Source of the DNA: Candidatus Stoquefichus massiliensis AP9
Lineage (GTDB): Bacteria > Bacillota_I > Bacilli_A > Erysipelotrichales > Coprobacillaceae
Assembly: GCF_000455285.1 (NCBI RefSeq)
Contig: NZ_HG005288.1
Coordinates: 13,395 to 77,394 of the forward strand
Direction: 5' to 3'
DNA length: 64,000 nucleotides
The translations under genes and the position numbers were made by a program. This document shows positions 9,122 to 19,186 of the stretch, piece by piece (position 1 is the first letter of the stretch; every line of letters starts with the position of its first letter). The notes under the pieces were generated by a model. The model was not told the origin of the DNA. It saw only the letters and a program-made list of their open reading frames with translations, and did no database searches.

Positions 9122-9961
9122 TTACATATCTATTTCTTCTGGTGTTTCATAAGCCATTTTTAAAAATTCAAAATCCTCAATAATCATCTCATTAGATGCA
9201 TCTAAATCAAAATCTTCAAAAATGAAATCATCCTCAGATAATCCATAATCTTCAATTGTTCTAATGAATTCCTCTCTGTCATGATAATACATATCTAAAA
9301 ATTGGTGTTCATCTTCCCATATTCCATATCCCTGTCCTTTAATAATCTCAAGATTATCAAATGATTGAATATCTTCATGTTCTTCAATATCTAATACTTC
9401 GATTTGAAAATAATAATTATCACCAAAATCATACCATAATTCAATTTGATCACCTTTTTCGATATGTAACTCTGGTATCGTTACATCTGCTGCATAATCA
9501 TCTATAAACTCCTCATCACAAGCATCACATCCATATTGATTTTGTCCATTTATACTTAAAGAAAATAAATGACTACCCTCAGCATTCATTGATGCCAAAA
9601 TTAAATATGCCAAATCAGCAAGGATAATACCATAAGGAACTTTCATTGTACGGTAAATCTGTTTTTCTAATCCTTCTAGTTCTATTTTAAGCAACATACT
9701 CTTTTTCATTTCAGGCACTTTTTTTGCAATAAATTCAAAGTTATGTAACAACGTACTTTCAAAAAAATCATCATCAATAATTCCCTGTGACAAACATAAA
9801 GTCATCGCATTCATTATTGCCTTCTTCATTATCATTTGTGTATCATCTTGATCCATCATTTCCTGAAGTTTATAAACCCATTTTTGGATATCAACTGATG
9901 GACTATTCACCACATCTTCATAAACCTCATTTATACAATTAACTACATGTTCTAATATCAT
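9122..9961 (-). CDS. Plasmid pRiA4b ORF-3 family protein
   Basis: An acidic 279-residue protein. The middle part (about residues 120-220) matches the pRiA4b ORF-3 fold: LFSLSINGQNQYG, IEKGDQIELWYDFGDNYYF and VLDIEEHEDIQSFDN. The family is widespread in Firmicutes with no firm function. Residues 1-110 form a helical N-terminal part. An upstream ATG (9982) is in frame, but AGGAGG lies downstream of it and nine bases before ATG 9961, which decides the start. It stands alone on the minus strand. Confidence 0.8.
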   Translation of the reverse strand: MILEHVVNCINEVYEDVVNSPSVDIQKWVYKLQEMMDQDDTQMIMKKAIMNAMTLCLSQGIIDDDFFESTLLHNFEFIAKKVPEMKKSMLLKIELEGLEKQIYRTMKVPYGIILADLAYLILASMNAEGSHLFSLSINGQNQYGCDACDEEFIDDYAADVTIPELHIEKGDQIELWYDFGDNYYFQIEVLDIEEHEDIQSFDNLEIIKGQGYGIWEDEHQFLDMYYHDREEFIRTIEDYGLSEDDFIFEDFDLDASNEMIIEDFEFLKMAYETPEEIDM

Positions 9962-10230
9962 AATTCTCGTCCTCCTACTCATATTTTACTATACTTTGAA
10001 TAAATTCCTAGAATTATATACTTATATAGCGAAAAAACACTGCAAAATCAATCTGCTTTATAGCAAATCATATCCAGATTTGTCTTTTTTTGTTGAACAA
10101 CCAAGATATTTATCAAGACATATTTCCTTTTAAATATACAAAATATGCTTTTTTCAAACAGATTATTTTAAAATGATTGTCTTTATTGGACAATCGTTTC
10201 ATTAAGTTATTCTTTTTTATCACAAAGAAA
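9962..10230. other. Non-coding spacer between pRiA4b-like gene and tRNA
   Basis: AT-rich, with no coding frame seen. The only structure noted is a short inverted repeat (GATTGTC with GACAATC) near 10173-10195. Confidence 0.4.
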
Positions 10231-10257
10231 AAATCCAAAACACAAAGTTTTGGATTT
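10231..10257 (-). terminator. Terminator of the tRNA-Leu transcript
   Basis: An 11-bp stem AAATCCAAAAC/GTTTTGGATTT with a five-base loop, followed on the minus strand by a T run ending near 10227. Confidence 0.8.
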
Positions 10258-10268
10258 CATATATCAAT

Positions 10269-10353
10269 TGGTGCCCGAGGTCGGACTCGAACCGACATGA
10301 CGTGAGTCGCAGCATTTTGAGTGCTGTGCGTATACCAATTTCGCCACTCGGGC
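10269..10353 (-). tRNA. tRNA-Leu (anticodon CAA)
   Basis: An 85-base tRNA with an encoded CCA. The acceptor GCCCGAG pairs with CTCGGGC. The anticodon stem CAGCA/TGCTG encloses CTCAAAA, which gives anticodon CAA for TTG codons. The long variable arm is that of a class II tRNA, and the T arm carries GGTTCGAGTCC. It has its own promoter and terminator. Confidence 0.95.
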
Positions 10354-10372
10354 ATCTGTAAGTTGCTCAATT

Positions 10373-10401
10373 ATTATATTATAATTTTTTATAAAATGCA
10401 A
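10373..10401 (-). promoter_or_regulatory. Promoter of tRNA-Leu
   Basis: On the minus strand: TTGCAT (10396-10401), 17 bases, TATAAT (10373-10378), about 20 bases before the mature tRNA end. Confidence 0.75.
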
Positions 10402-10429
10402 TAGAAATTAGAATTAATTTCAACAAGAA

Positions 10430-10453
10430 AACCAACCCTATCAAAGGTTGGTT
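10430..10453 (-). terminator. Terminator downstream of the GH1 gene
   Basis: AACCAACC and GGTTGGTT pair around a TTTGATAG-type loop, followed on the minus strand by TTCTTG. The T run is weak. Confidence 0.65.
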
Positions 10454-10461
10454 CATAATGA

Positions 10462-12006
<1,545 letters not shown>

Positions 12007-12068
12007 TCATTATTTTCAAAAAATGTAAATCTTTTATTTGATTTCTCATATATAGGATATGAGATGTC

Positions 12069-12494
12069 ATTATTAAAGATTGTATGTTGATATTAACCCT
12101 ATATTTTCTTACTAAATAGAATCTTCCAAATAAAATTTCAAAACATCATATGTTGATATTAATCATCTCAGACACAGTTAGATTTCTTAGAACCATTTAT
12201 ATTTCAAAACATCATATGTTGATATTAATCGGTTGTGTTGGATGCACTAAATAAGGTCGCATATGCATTTCAAAACATCATATGTTGATATTAATCGTTT
12301 TGTGGAAATGAATTGATTGTTTTTAATTCAATATTTCAAAACATCATATGTTGATATTAATCTATAGATATAAATCAAAATATAAAAACTATAGTTAAAT
12401 TTCAAAACATCATATGTTGATATTAATCATGTGCTATAGATAGGTTCCAACTGGAATTAAATTAATTTCAAAACATCATATGTTGATATTAATC
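12069..12494 (-). CRISPR. Orphan CRISPR array, type I-B-like repeat
   Basis: Six identical 30-base repeats start at 12135, 12201, 12267, 12333, 12399 and 12465. A degenerate copy at 12069-12098 matches 23 of 30 bases. All six spacers are exactly 36 bases, giving a strict 66-base period, and none resembles another. Read on the minus strand the repeat begins GATTAATATC and ends TTTTGAAAT, like repeats of type I-B systems whose crRNA handle ends in GAAA plus a pyrimidine. The degenerate copy on the left fits the leader-distal end, so transcription should run leftward from about 12.5-12.65 kb. No cas gene is present in the 64 kb. Confidence 0.95.
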
Positions 12495-12678
12495 CTAGAA
12501 AACATATAGATTTTTATAGAGTCTAGAATGGAATTACGATGATATATAGAAGATAATTTAAGATTTTTACCAAGTAAATAAGAATTTATCTGATAATGAT
12601 ATTAAATCGAAATTAGATTGATATAATCAGTATATTTTACATTATGATATATTTAAGGTTGGTAAAATATTGAATTCA
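12495..12678. other. AT-rich CRISPR flank (candidate leader) with possible decayed coding frame
   Basis: These 184 bases adjoin the conserved end of the array, so they are the likely leader if the array is read leftward. On the plus strand a broken frame is visible (reading YIEDNLRFLPSK, then after a shift NLSDNDIKSKLD and YNQYILHYDIFKVGKIL), interrupted by several stops. It may be a decayed gene or chance in AT-rich DNA. Confidence 0.35.
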
Positions 12679-13224
12679 TCAATAAAAATCACAACTTCTT
12701 TCATGATCATTATATATACCAATAGCCTGTAAATAACTATAAATAATTGTTGGACCAACAAATTTAAATCCTCGCTTTTTTAAATCTTTAGAAATATGTT
12801 CTGAAAGTTCATCATATGCAGGGACATCTTTTGATGATTCATAACAATGTTTTATTGGCCGAAAATCAACAAAAGACCAAATATAATTATCAAAATGATT
12901 AAACTCTTTTTGAACTGCTATAAATGCTTTAGCATTAGAAATAATTGCTCTCATCTTTAATTTATTCTTAATGAGTAATGGCGTATTCATGAGTTCATTA
13001 TATTTATCCTCATCATATTGAGCTATTTTTTGATAATCAAAATTATCTAGTGCTTCTTCATAAGCTTTTTCTTTCTTTAAAATAATTTCCCAACTGAGTC
13101 CTGCCTGAAGTCCTTCCAATATTAACATTTTATATAACATCACTTCATCATGCTGAGGAATTCCCCATACATGATCATGATATTCCCTTAATTCATCACT
13201 ATATGCCCATACACATCTTTTCAT
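12679..13224 (-). CDS. tag: DNA-3-methyladenine glycosylase I
   Basis: Base-excision repair enzyme that removes 3-methyladenine. The N-terminal MKRCVWA and the YHDHVWG, NDH and ERSC motifs supply the Cys/His/His/Cys zinc site of Tag. EGLQAGLSWEIILKKEKAYEEALDNFD is the family's core block. In-frame TTG 13236 and ATG 13230 lie upstream. I chose ATG 13224 because it matches the usual start of Tag (Met-x-Arg-Cys) and GGTGAT lies just upstream, but the start is not certain. The 181-residue length is normal. Confidence 0.93.
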   Translation of the reverse strand: MKRCVWAYSDELREYHDHVWGIPQHDEVMLYKMLILEGLQAGLSWEIILKKEKAYEEALDNFDYQKIAQYDEDKYNELMNTPLLIKNKLKMRAIISNAKAFIAVQKEFNHFDNYIWSFVDFRPIKHCYESSKDVPAYDELSEHISKDLKKRGFKFVGPTIIYSYLQAIGIYNDHERSCDFY

Positions 13225-13260
13225 TTTCATCACCAATTTAAGTATATCATATATTCTTTA

Positions 13261-13289
13261 TTTACACATCCTCTTTTGATTTGTATAAT
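13261..13289 (+). promoter_or_regulatory. Promoter of the RsmF-like/HD operon
   Basis: TTTACA (13261-13266), 17 bases, TATAAT (13284-13289), with AGGTG at 13296-13300 just before the start. Confidence 0.7.
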
Positions 13290-13306
13290 GGTAACAGGTG
13301 AAGACA

Positions 13307-14629
13307 ATGAATAAATTATTTGAAAAACAAATGAAGGACTTATTAAAAGATGAATATGATGATTTTATGCAGGCATTAGAACAACCTAATGTGAAAGCAT
13401 TTTATCTCAATCCCCTTAAAAAAGATGGTTTAAAATATTTAGATAAAAAATATATTCAGCCACATGTTATTGTTAAAGATGGATTTTATTTTGATTATCA
13501 AAATTATCCTTTAGGAAAGTCCCCTTTTTTTTCTTGTGGGATCTATTATATACAGGAGCCAAGTGCAATGCTTGTTTCACATTTCTTAGATATACAAGAT
13601 GATGATTATATTTTAGATATGTGTGCTGCTCCAGGTGGAAAAACATGTGCAGTGGCTAGCCGATTATCACAACAAGGATTAATGATTGCTAATGATATTG
13701 TTCCTTTGCGAGCAAAGATTCTTTCTGAGAATGTAGAACGATTTGGTTTAACAAACACAATTGTAACGAATTGTGATCCTGTACAATTAACGAAAGTCCT
13801 GTCAGGTTTCTTTGACAAGATTATCTTGGATGCTCCTTGTAGTGGTGAGGGTATGTTTAGAAAAAGTGATCAGGCTATTGAAACATGGTCATTAGATAAG
13901 GTCAATGAATGTGCTTATATTCAAAGGCAATTAATTGATGCTGCGATGACATTATTAAAACCTGGAGGTCAATTAATTTACTCAACATGTACATACAACA
14001 CAATTGAAAATGAGCAACAAATTGAATATCTTATAGATCACTATGATTGTTCATTAATTCCATTAGAAAAAAGTCATGGTATGCAACCAGGAATAAATAT
14101 GTCAGAAACAGTGAGATTATATCCGCATCATTATCAGGGAGAAGGCCATTTTATTGCTTTGATTCAAAAACATGGTGAAGAAAAGAAAACGAAAGTTAAA
14201 GCAATGAAACCTCGTATTTCAAAACAGAACCAACAACTTGTACAAGACTTTTATAAACAATATCTCAATATTAAAATTCCTGCATATCTCTATGATAACA
14301 ACAGTCATATTTATGCACTATTACCACAGTTCCCAGAACTCAGAGGTATTCGTGTTTTAAGAAATGGATTATATCTAGGTGAATGTAAGAAAAATCGTTT
14401 TGAACCAAGTCTTGCTTTAGCACTCACTTTACATAAAGATGAAGTCAAACAACTCTATACATATCATGAAACTGATCAGCAAATCCTTGATTATTTACAT
14501 GGTGAAACGATTATTGGTAGTAATCAAAAAGGATATGGAGTTCTCTTTGTGGAAGATTATCCTTTATCATTTTATAAAGAAAGCAATCAACAGGCAAAAA
14601 ATCTATATCCAAAGGGGTTAAGACGATGA
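13307..14629 (+). CDS. RsmB/RsmF-type rRNA (cytosine-C5) methyltransferase
   Basis: SAM-dependent m5C methyltransferase of the NOL1/NOP2/Sun group. DMCAAPGGKT (about residues 104-113) binds SAM, DAPCSGEGMFRK holds one conserved Cys, and YSTCTYNTIENEQ holds the catalytic Cys. The roughly 150-residue C-terminal extension (from EGHFIALIQKHGE onward) resembles the RsmF RNA-binding region, so 16S rRNA is the likely target. A GTG at 13298 is in frame, but its bases form the AGGTG ribosome site for ATG 13307. The stop overlaps the ATG of the HD gene (ATGA). Confidence 0.9.
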   Translation: MNKLFEKQMKDLLKDEYDDFMQALEQPNVKAFYLNPLKKDGLKYLDKKYIQPHVIVKDGFYFDYQNYPLGKSPFFSCGIYYIQEPSAMLVSHFLDIQDDDYILDMCAAPGGKTCAVASRLSQQGLMIANDIVPLRAKILSENVERFGLTNTIVTNCDPVQLTKVLSGFFDKIILDAPCSGEGMFRKSDQAIETWSLDKVNECAYIQRQLIDAAMTLLKPGGQLIYSTCTYNTIENEQQIEYLIDHYDCSLIPLEKSHGMQPGINMSETVRLYPHHYQGEGHFIALIQKHGEEKKTKVKAMKPRISKQNQQLVQDFYKQYLNIKIPAYLYDNNSHIYALLPQFPELRGIRVLRNGLYLGECKKNRFEPSLALALTLHKDEVKQLYTYHETDQQILDYLHGETIIGSNQKGYGVLFVEDYPLSFYKESNQQAKNLYPKGLRR

Positions 14630-15069
14630 ATAGATATGAAAATTTGAAAAACATTTTTTTTCAAAACATTGAAGAAAAATGTCATGGAATTTATAAGCAA
14701 AAAGCTTATTTTCATAGTTTGTCTGTTTCTACTCTTTGTCAAAAATTAGCATTAGAAAAAGATCTTGATATTGAATTAGCTGCTATTATAGGATTATTTC
14801 ATGACTATGCACAGTTTATTCACCATTCATCTTTTGATCATGCAAAAAGAAGCAGTGAAATGGTAGTTCCTTTACTTGATAATTTCAATGATAATGAAAG
14901 ACAAATGATTATTCAAGCGATTGCTCATCATAGTGATAAAACAAGAATTGATGATCAGTATAGTGAGATTTTAAAAGATGCAGATGTTTTGGCACAATAT
15001 TTCGCTGAACCTGACATCATCTTAAAAGCTGATTCTCAAAAACGTTTAAATCAATATATTGCAAGGTAA
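14626..15069 (+). CDS. HD-domain protein (small metal-dependent phosphohydrolase)
   Basis: A 147-residue HD-superfamily protein. HSLSVSTLCQKLA supplies the first His, GLFHDYAQF the HD pair, AIAHHSDK the next His residues and KDADVLAQYF the final Asp, so the metal site is complete. Substrates of such single-domain proteins are mostly nucleotides but cannot be predicted. The start overlaps the stop of the methyltransferase gene by the ATGA arrangement, so translation is probably coupled. A terminator follows directly. Confidence 0.88.
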   Translation: MNRYENLKNIFFQNIEEKCHGIYKQKAYFHSLSVSTLCQKLALEKDLDIELAAIIGLFHDYAQFIHHSSFDHAKRSSEMVVPLLDNFNDNERQMIIQAIAHHSDKTRIDDQYSEILKDADVLAQYFAEPDIILKADSQKRLNQYIAR

Positions 15070-15089
15070 GGTCAGCTCCTTACCTTTTT
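15063..15089 (+). terminator. Terminator of the methyltransferase-HD operon
   Basis: AAGGTAAGG/CCTTACCTT, six-base loop, followed by TTT. The left arm overlaps the stop codon. Confidence 0.85.
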
Positions 15090-15129
15090 CTATATATATC
15101 AACTATTTTAAAAGAATTATCAAGACTCA

Positions 15130-15158
15130 TTGACAAAACGTATTTTATCATATACAAT
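15130..15158 (+). promoter_or_regulatory. Promoter of the TetR-ABC operon
   Basis: TTGACA (15130-15135), 17 bases, TACAAT (15153-15158). Related strings ACAAAACGTAT and ATAACGTTTGT flank the -10 region and could form an imperfect operator for the TetR protein. That part is a guess. Confidence 0.6.
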
Positions 15159-15208
15159 CTAAAACATATGTTGCATAACGTTTGTTTTATTACAAAAGGA
15201 GGAAGTCT

Positions 15209-15793
15209 ATGCCACCAAAAGCAAAGTTCACGAAAGAAGAAATCGTTAAAGCAGCTCTAGATATTGTGAGAAATGAAGGTATTCAAGCGTTAACTGCTAG
15301 ATCTTTAGGAACAAAACTTGGAAGTTCTTCAAGACCTATATTTACATCATTCCAAAATATGGATGAAGTTCAACAAGAGGTGATCAAAGCAGCAAGAAAA
15401 TTATACAATCATCATATACAAGATGCGTTGACCCATTCATCACAACATCATTTTGAAAGTGTTGGTCAGCAGTATATTCTCTTTTCAATCCATGAGCCTA
15501 AATTATTTCAACTTTTATTTATGAAAGAACAGGATCATTTACCAGATTTATCTGGTATTCTTCCACTTATTGATGAGAATTATGATGCCATATTAGCTTC
15601 AATTGAAGATGAATACCATATCAGTCATAAATCATCCATTAAGTTATATCAGCATTTATGGATTTATACACATGGTATTGCATCATTATGTGCAACAAAA
15701 ATGTGTTACTTTAGTGCTCATGAGATTACAGAGATGATGGCAGATATATTTATAAGTCTTTTAAAAAAATATAAAAAGGAGCAAGACAAATGA
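15209..15793 (+). CDS. TetR/AcrR family transcriptional regulator
   Basis: A 194-residue repressor. The helix-turn-helix lies at about residues 20-50 (ALDIVRNEGIQALTARSLG, then SSRPIFTSFQNMDEVQQEV), and the C-terminal ligand domain has the IYTHGIASLCATKM stretch common to WHG-type TetR proteins. An upstream frame extends to 15182, but AAAGGAGGA ending six bases before ATG 15209 decides the start. Its TGA overlaps the ATG of the ATPase gene, so it most likely controls the transporter that follows. The inducer is unknown. Confidence 0.9.
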   Translation: MPPKAKFTKEEIVKAALDIVRNEGIQALTARSLGTKLGSSSRPIFTSFQNMDEVQQEVIKAARKLYNHHIQDALTHSSQHHFESVGQQYILFSIHEPKLFQLLFMKEQDHLPDLSGILPLIDENYDAILASIEDEYHISHKSSIKLYQHLWIYTHGIASLCATKMCYFSAHEITEMMADIFISLLKKYKKEQDK

Positions 15794-16482
15794 TAGAAGT
15801 TAAGAATTTAAAAAAATCTTATGGAAATAAAGATAATGTATTCCCAGTCTTAAAAGGAATTGATTTAAAGATTCACACAGGTGATTTTGTTGTTATTTTA
15901 GGGGCTTCTGGTTCTGGTAAATCAACATTATTAAATGTTATTTCTGGATTAGAAAAACCAGATGAAGGTCATATTTATTATGATCAAACAGATATAACAA
16001 CACTATCAGATATACAATTAACTGACTTTAGAAAAAAGTATATTGGTTTCATCTTTCAGCAATATTATCTTTTACCCCATTTAAATGTTGATAAAAATGT
16101 CAAAATGGGTGCTGATTTAATTAGTAATAAAGATTATCATAAGATTATCAAGGCAGTCGGACTTGAAAATAAATGTAATAAGTTTCCAGGGGAACTTTCT
16201 GGTGGTGAACAACAAAGAGTCTCTGTTGCCAGAGCATTAGCTAAGAAACCAGAAGTTTTATTTCTTGATGAACCAACTGGTGCTTTAGATGAAGAAATGG
16301 GTCGTAAACTACTTAATTATATCTCACAATTACAAAAAGAGTATGTTTTTACCATTGTCATGGTTACACACAATCAGAACATTGCTGAAATGGCTAATAC
16401 GGTGATTAAAATGAATAGTGGTAAGATTTCAGATATTTATACAAATGCTTATACAAAAAATGCCTTTGAGATTGGATGGTGA
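15790..16482 (+). CDS. ABC transporter ATP-binding protein, MacB/LolD type
   Basis: A 230-residue ATPase of the family that works with FtsX-like permeases. Walker A is GASGSGKST, the Q-loop is FIFQQYYLLPHL, the signature is LSGGEQQRVSVARAL, Walker B is VLFLDEPTGALDE and the H-loop is VTHNQ. All catalytic residues are present. ATGA overlap with the tetR gene and a five-base gap to the permease show one operon. It probably powers export or mechanotransmission at the membrane rather than import. Confidence 0.93.
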   Translation: MIEVKNLKKSYGNKDNVFPVLKGIDLKIHTGDFVVILGASGSGKSTLLNVISGLEKPDEGHIYYDQTDITTLSDIQLTDFRKKYIGFIFQQYYLLPHLNVDKNVKMGADLISNKDYHKIIKAVGLENKCNKFPGELSGGEQQRVSVARALAKKPEVLFLDEPTGALDEEMGRKLLNYISQLQKEYVFTIVMVTHNQNIAEMANTVIKMNSGKISDIYTNAYTKNAFEIGW

Positions 16483-16486
16483 TGAT

Positions 16487-17632
16487 ATGATTGTTGGAAT
16501 AAAAGATGCAACAAAACTGATTGGAATCACTATCATTGCTTGTTGTGCTGTACTTGTTTGTACCATGTTTTTAAATTTTTACCTAGATATCTTAAACATC
16601 AAAGATCAAATTATCTCACCACCGGTGATGGCTTTCTATGATGCTCAGGTATCAACGGCTTTTGTTGTTAGTTCTGTAAGTGGTGGATGTTTATTGATGA
16701 CGTCAATAGTTATGTTATTATTTTATATAAAACATTATATAAACACTCATAAAAAGGAACTAGGAATTTTAAAGGTTATTGGTTATTCAAATTTAACAAT
16801 CGCAAAAGATTTTTGGGTTTTTGGATTGAGTGTTCTCATAGGAACTCTAATAGGATATGCAGGTGGTCATCTGCTGATGCCACTCTTTTATGGAATTCAA
16901 AATGAAGATAAAGTTCTTCCTGAAATTGCTATTCATTTTCATCCAGGACTATTCTTTTGTTTAATTATCATTCCAAGCGTTTTCTTTGCTATAATTTCTA
17001 TTTTCTATAGCTATAGACAATTAAAGAAACCGGTGATGACATTAATGAAAGATAATGACCAACAAAATGTTCATATCTCAAAACATTCACAAAAGAATAA
17101 AAATCATTCTTTTTTAGATGAATTAAAAAGTGCTACATTAAAAAGTCGAAAAACACTTGTTTTCTTTATTGTTTTTGCTTCATTTTGTTTTTCTTCAATG
17201 ACTCAAATGTCTGCCCGTATGCCTGAGTTATCAAGTTTTATGATGGGTGCCATGATTTTATTAATTGGAATCACATTGGCTTGTACAACACTTTTCTTAG
17301 CTATTACAACAGTCATAAATGGAAATACCAAAACCATTGCTATGATGCGTGTCTTTGGTTATTCTCAAAAGCAATGTTGTCATGCTTTACTTGGTGGATA
17401 TCGTCCTCTTACTTATATTGGATTTATAATTGGGACATTCTATCAATATGCGTTAATAAAAATAATGGTTAATATTGTGTTTAAAGATATTGTTGGAGTT
17501 CCTGAAGTACATTTTGATTTTATAAGTATGATCATTTCTTTTATTGCATTTGTGATAATTTATGAATTGATTATGTATGTTTATGCTGAAAAAATAAACA
17601 AGATTTCTATTAAAGAGATCATGATAGAATAA
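16487..17632 (+). CDS. ABC transporter permease, FtsX-like
   Basis: A 381-residue membrane protein with two FtsX-like halves. One helix near the N-terminus (TIIACCAVLVCTMFLNFYL) is followed by a FtsX core (KKELGILKVIGYSNLTI), a linker rich in Lys and His, then a second set of helices with TIAMMRVFGYSQKQC. The overlapping upstream frame in the ATPase gene is not used. GGTGATG just before ATG 16487 is the weak ribosome site. The substrate is unknown. A terminator follows the stop. Confidence 0.9.
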   Translation: MIVGIKDATKLIGITIIACCAVLVCTMFLNFYLDILNIKDQIISPPVMAFYDAQVSTAFVVSSVSGGCLLMTSIVMLLFYIKHYINTHKKELGILKVIGYSNLTIAKDFWVFGLSVLIGTLIGYAGGHLLMPLFYGIQNEDKVLPEIAIHFHPGLFFCLIIIPSVFFAIISIFYSYRQLKKPVMTLMKDNDQQNVHISKHSQKNKNHSFLDELKSATLKSRKTLVFFIVFASFCFSSMTQMSARMPELSSFMMGAMILLIGITLACTTLFLAITTVINGNTKTIAMMRVFGYSQKQCCHALLGGYRPLTYIGFIIGTFYQYALIKIMVNIVFKDIVGVPEVHFDFISMIISFIAFVIIYELIMYVYAEKINKISIKEIMIE

Positions 17633-17636
17633 GAGT

Positions 17637-17667
17637 AAAGAGACTTCATCAAAAAGTCTCTTTTTTT
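17637..17667. terminator. Terminator after the TetR-ABC operon
   Basis: AAAGAGACTT/AAGTCTCTTT with a CATCAAA loop and seven T on the plus strand. It also faces the end of the convergent lipoprotein gene. Confidence 0.85.
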
Positions 17668-18670
17668 AATAACTTGGATTTGTTGTTTTTAAAATAAAAC
17701 TGGCTTTACTAGCCTGATCAACACTATCATCCTTTATTTCCTGATCAGTAAATGATTGTAAATAGACATAGGCTGCCTCTTTATCAAAATAAACTGCATA
17801 ATTCACATCTGGATCATTTTTCTGAATAATATCATAACAATTTTCTATATCACGTTTTTCTAATGTCACGGTAACATTACTTTCGTAATCTTCCCTTTCA
17901 ACATTATAAGTTCCAAATTGTGCAGACGTTATATCTTTATTCACTTTTAAAAATGAAATTAACTGGAATCCTTTTGCATTAATATGAACTTGCTCATAAT
18001 AATCAGTTGTTAATGATGCTTCTTCACTAACTGTCTTTAATTCAGGAATGTCTAAACGATTTACTAATTCAGGTAAGTTGATAAAATCATAATCTTGATA
18101 ATGGATATCAAATTCTTTTTGAAAATCGTTGAGTAAAGAGAGATAAGCACTGATTGCTTCTTTAAGTAAAGGAACATTATCATACTGAATCTGATCATCA
18201 TTATGAATCATCAATTTTCCGTTAGCTTCTTTACCATCTTTATAATTGCCACTTTGATATTTTTCATATTGATAAGTGATTTTATAACTTTGATATGATT
18301 CATCTATTGATTGTAATTCGACAGTATAATCATAACGATTTTCTTGATTGGTTTCACTCTTTACATAAATATATGATATTTGTTTTTTTCTATCATTATT
18401 TTGTAAAGAATAGGTTATTGTTTCCTTTATATCTTTGTTCGTATGAACTTGGCGAATCAAAAGACTTCTATGAGATTCATCTTCAGCCTGTGATTGATCT
18501 TGGACTTGAATATCCCAGTTTCCTTTAACATAACGATTATTCTCTAATTTTAAATCAAGAGCCTGTAAAGTTGCTGACCAGAAATCTAAATTATTTACTG
18601 TTTTTTCCTTACATCCTATCATTATGACAATAAGAAATAGACCTAACAAGAATTGTATTGTTTTCTTCAT
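17666..18670 (-). CDS. Putative lipoprotein
   Basis: A 334-residue secreted lipoprotein of unknown role. It begins MKKTIQFLLGLFLIVIMIGC, a lipoprotein signal with Cys at residue 20 as the lipidation site, and the rest is a polar, beta-rich chain with no family I recognise. AGGAGG stands correctly before ATG 18670, so the 13-residue upstream extension is not used. It is transcribed alone. Confidence 0.75.
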   Translation of the reverse strand: MKKTIQFLLGLFLIVIMIGCKEKTVNNLDFWSATLQALDLKLENNRYVKGNWDIQVQDQSQAEDESHRSLLIRQVHTNKDIKETITYSLQNNDRKKQISYIYVKSETNQENRYDYTVELQSIDESYQSYKITYQYEKYQSGNYKDGKEANGKLMIHNDDQIQYDNVPLLKEAISAYLSLLNDFQKEFDIHYQDYDFINLPELVNRLDIPELKTVSEEASLTTDYYEQVHINAKGFQLISFLKVNKDITSAQFGTYNVEREDYESNVTVTLEKRDIENCYDIIQKNDPDVNYAVYFDKEAAYVYLQSFTDQEIKDDSVDQASKASFILKTTNPSY

Positions 18671-18738
18671 ATGTAACCTCCTAGTCATATTATATGAAAA
18701 TAGAATCAATTTTCAATTATTTAGCTAAAATCACATAG

Positions 18739-18771
18739 AAAAACGATATAGTTCATTGCTATATCGTTTTT
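18739..18771 (-). terminator. Terminator of the thioredoxin gene
   Basis: A perfect 13-bp stem AAAAACGATATAG/CTATATCGTTTTT with a seven-base loop, beginning two bases past the trx stop. Confidence 0.8.
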
Positions 18772-18773
18772 GA

Positions 18774-19082
18774 TTACTTTAACATTTGTTCTAATGCTTC
18801 ATAAGGCATGAATCCCATTTGACGATTCACTGGTTGTCCATTTTTAAAGACAATTAATGTAGGAATGGATTGAACTCCATATTGCATAGCTAAACCATTT
18901 TCCTGATCAACATCAATCTTTAAGACTTTTACTTTTGGATGTTCATCTGCTAATTTATCAATGCTAGGTGCTAACATTTTACAAGGCCCACACCATTGGG
19001 CAAAGAAATCTACAAAAACCAATTCATTATTTGCAATCAAATCATTAAATTCACTACCATTTGCATGTATTACATTTGACAT
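18774..19082 (-). CDS. trxA: Thioredoxin
   Basis: A 102-residue thioredoxin with the active site WCGPC at about residues 28-32, FVDFFAQWCGPCKMLAP in the usual place, and the cis-Pro in QSIPTLIVFKNG. ATG 19091 lies within the AAAGGATG ribosome site, so ATG 19082 is the start. It is a close paralogue of the thioredoxin at 36934, but this one has its own promoter and terminator and is the likely housekeeping copy. Confidence 0.95.
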   Translation of the reverse strand: MSNVIHANGSEFNDLIANNELVFVDFFAQWCGPCKMLAPSIDKLADEHPKVKVLKIDVDQENGLAMQYGVQSIPTLIVFKNGQPVNRQMGFMPYEALEQMLK

Positions 19083-19134
19083 ATTTATCATCCTTTCACT
19101 CTTTATTATGATACTTCGGTATCAATCTATACAG

Positions 19135-19163
19135 AGTCTAACATAGACTATGTACATTTTCAA
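19135..19163 (-). promoter_or_regulatory. Promoter of trxA
   Basis: On the minus strand TTGAAA (19158-19163), 17 bases, TAGACT (19135-19140). The leader contains a small GATAC-CGAA-GTATC hairpin (19110-19123). Confidence 0.6.
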
Positions 19164-19186
19164 TAAATGTGCTTTTTTTCTTCCAT

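Noticed and set aside
9982-9982. Upstream start for the pRiA4b ORF-3-like gene
   Set aside because: The AGGAGG site lies after that ATG, so the second ATG must be used.
12069-12494. Type II CRISPR array with 36-base repeats and 30-base spacers
   Set aside because: The bases beyond the 30-base core differ at both sides in all copies, so the repeat is 30 and the spacers 36.
19110-19123. Small hairpin with TTCG loop in the trxA leader as a riboswitch
   Set aside because: Only a five-base stem, with no further conserved structure; more likely incidental.
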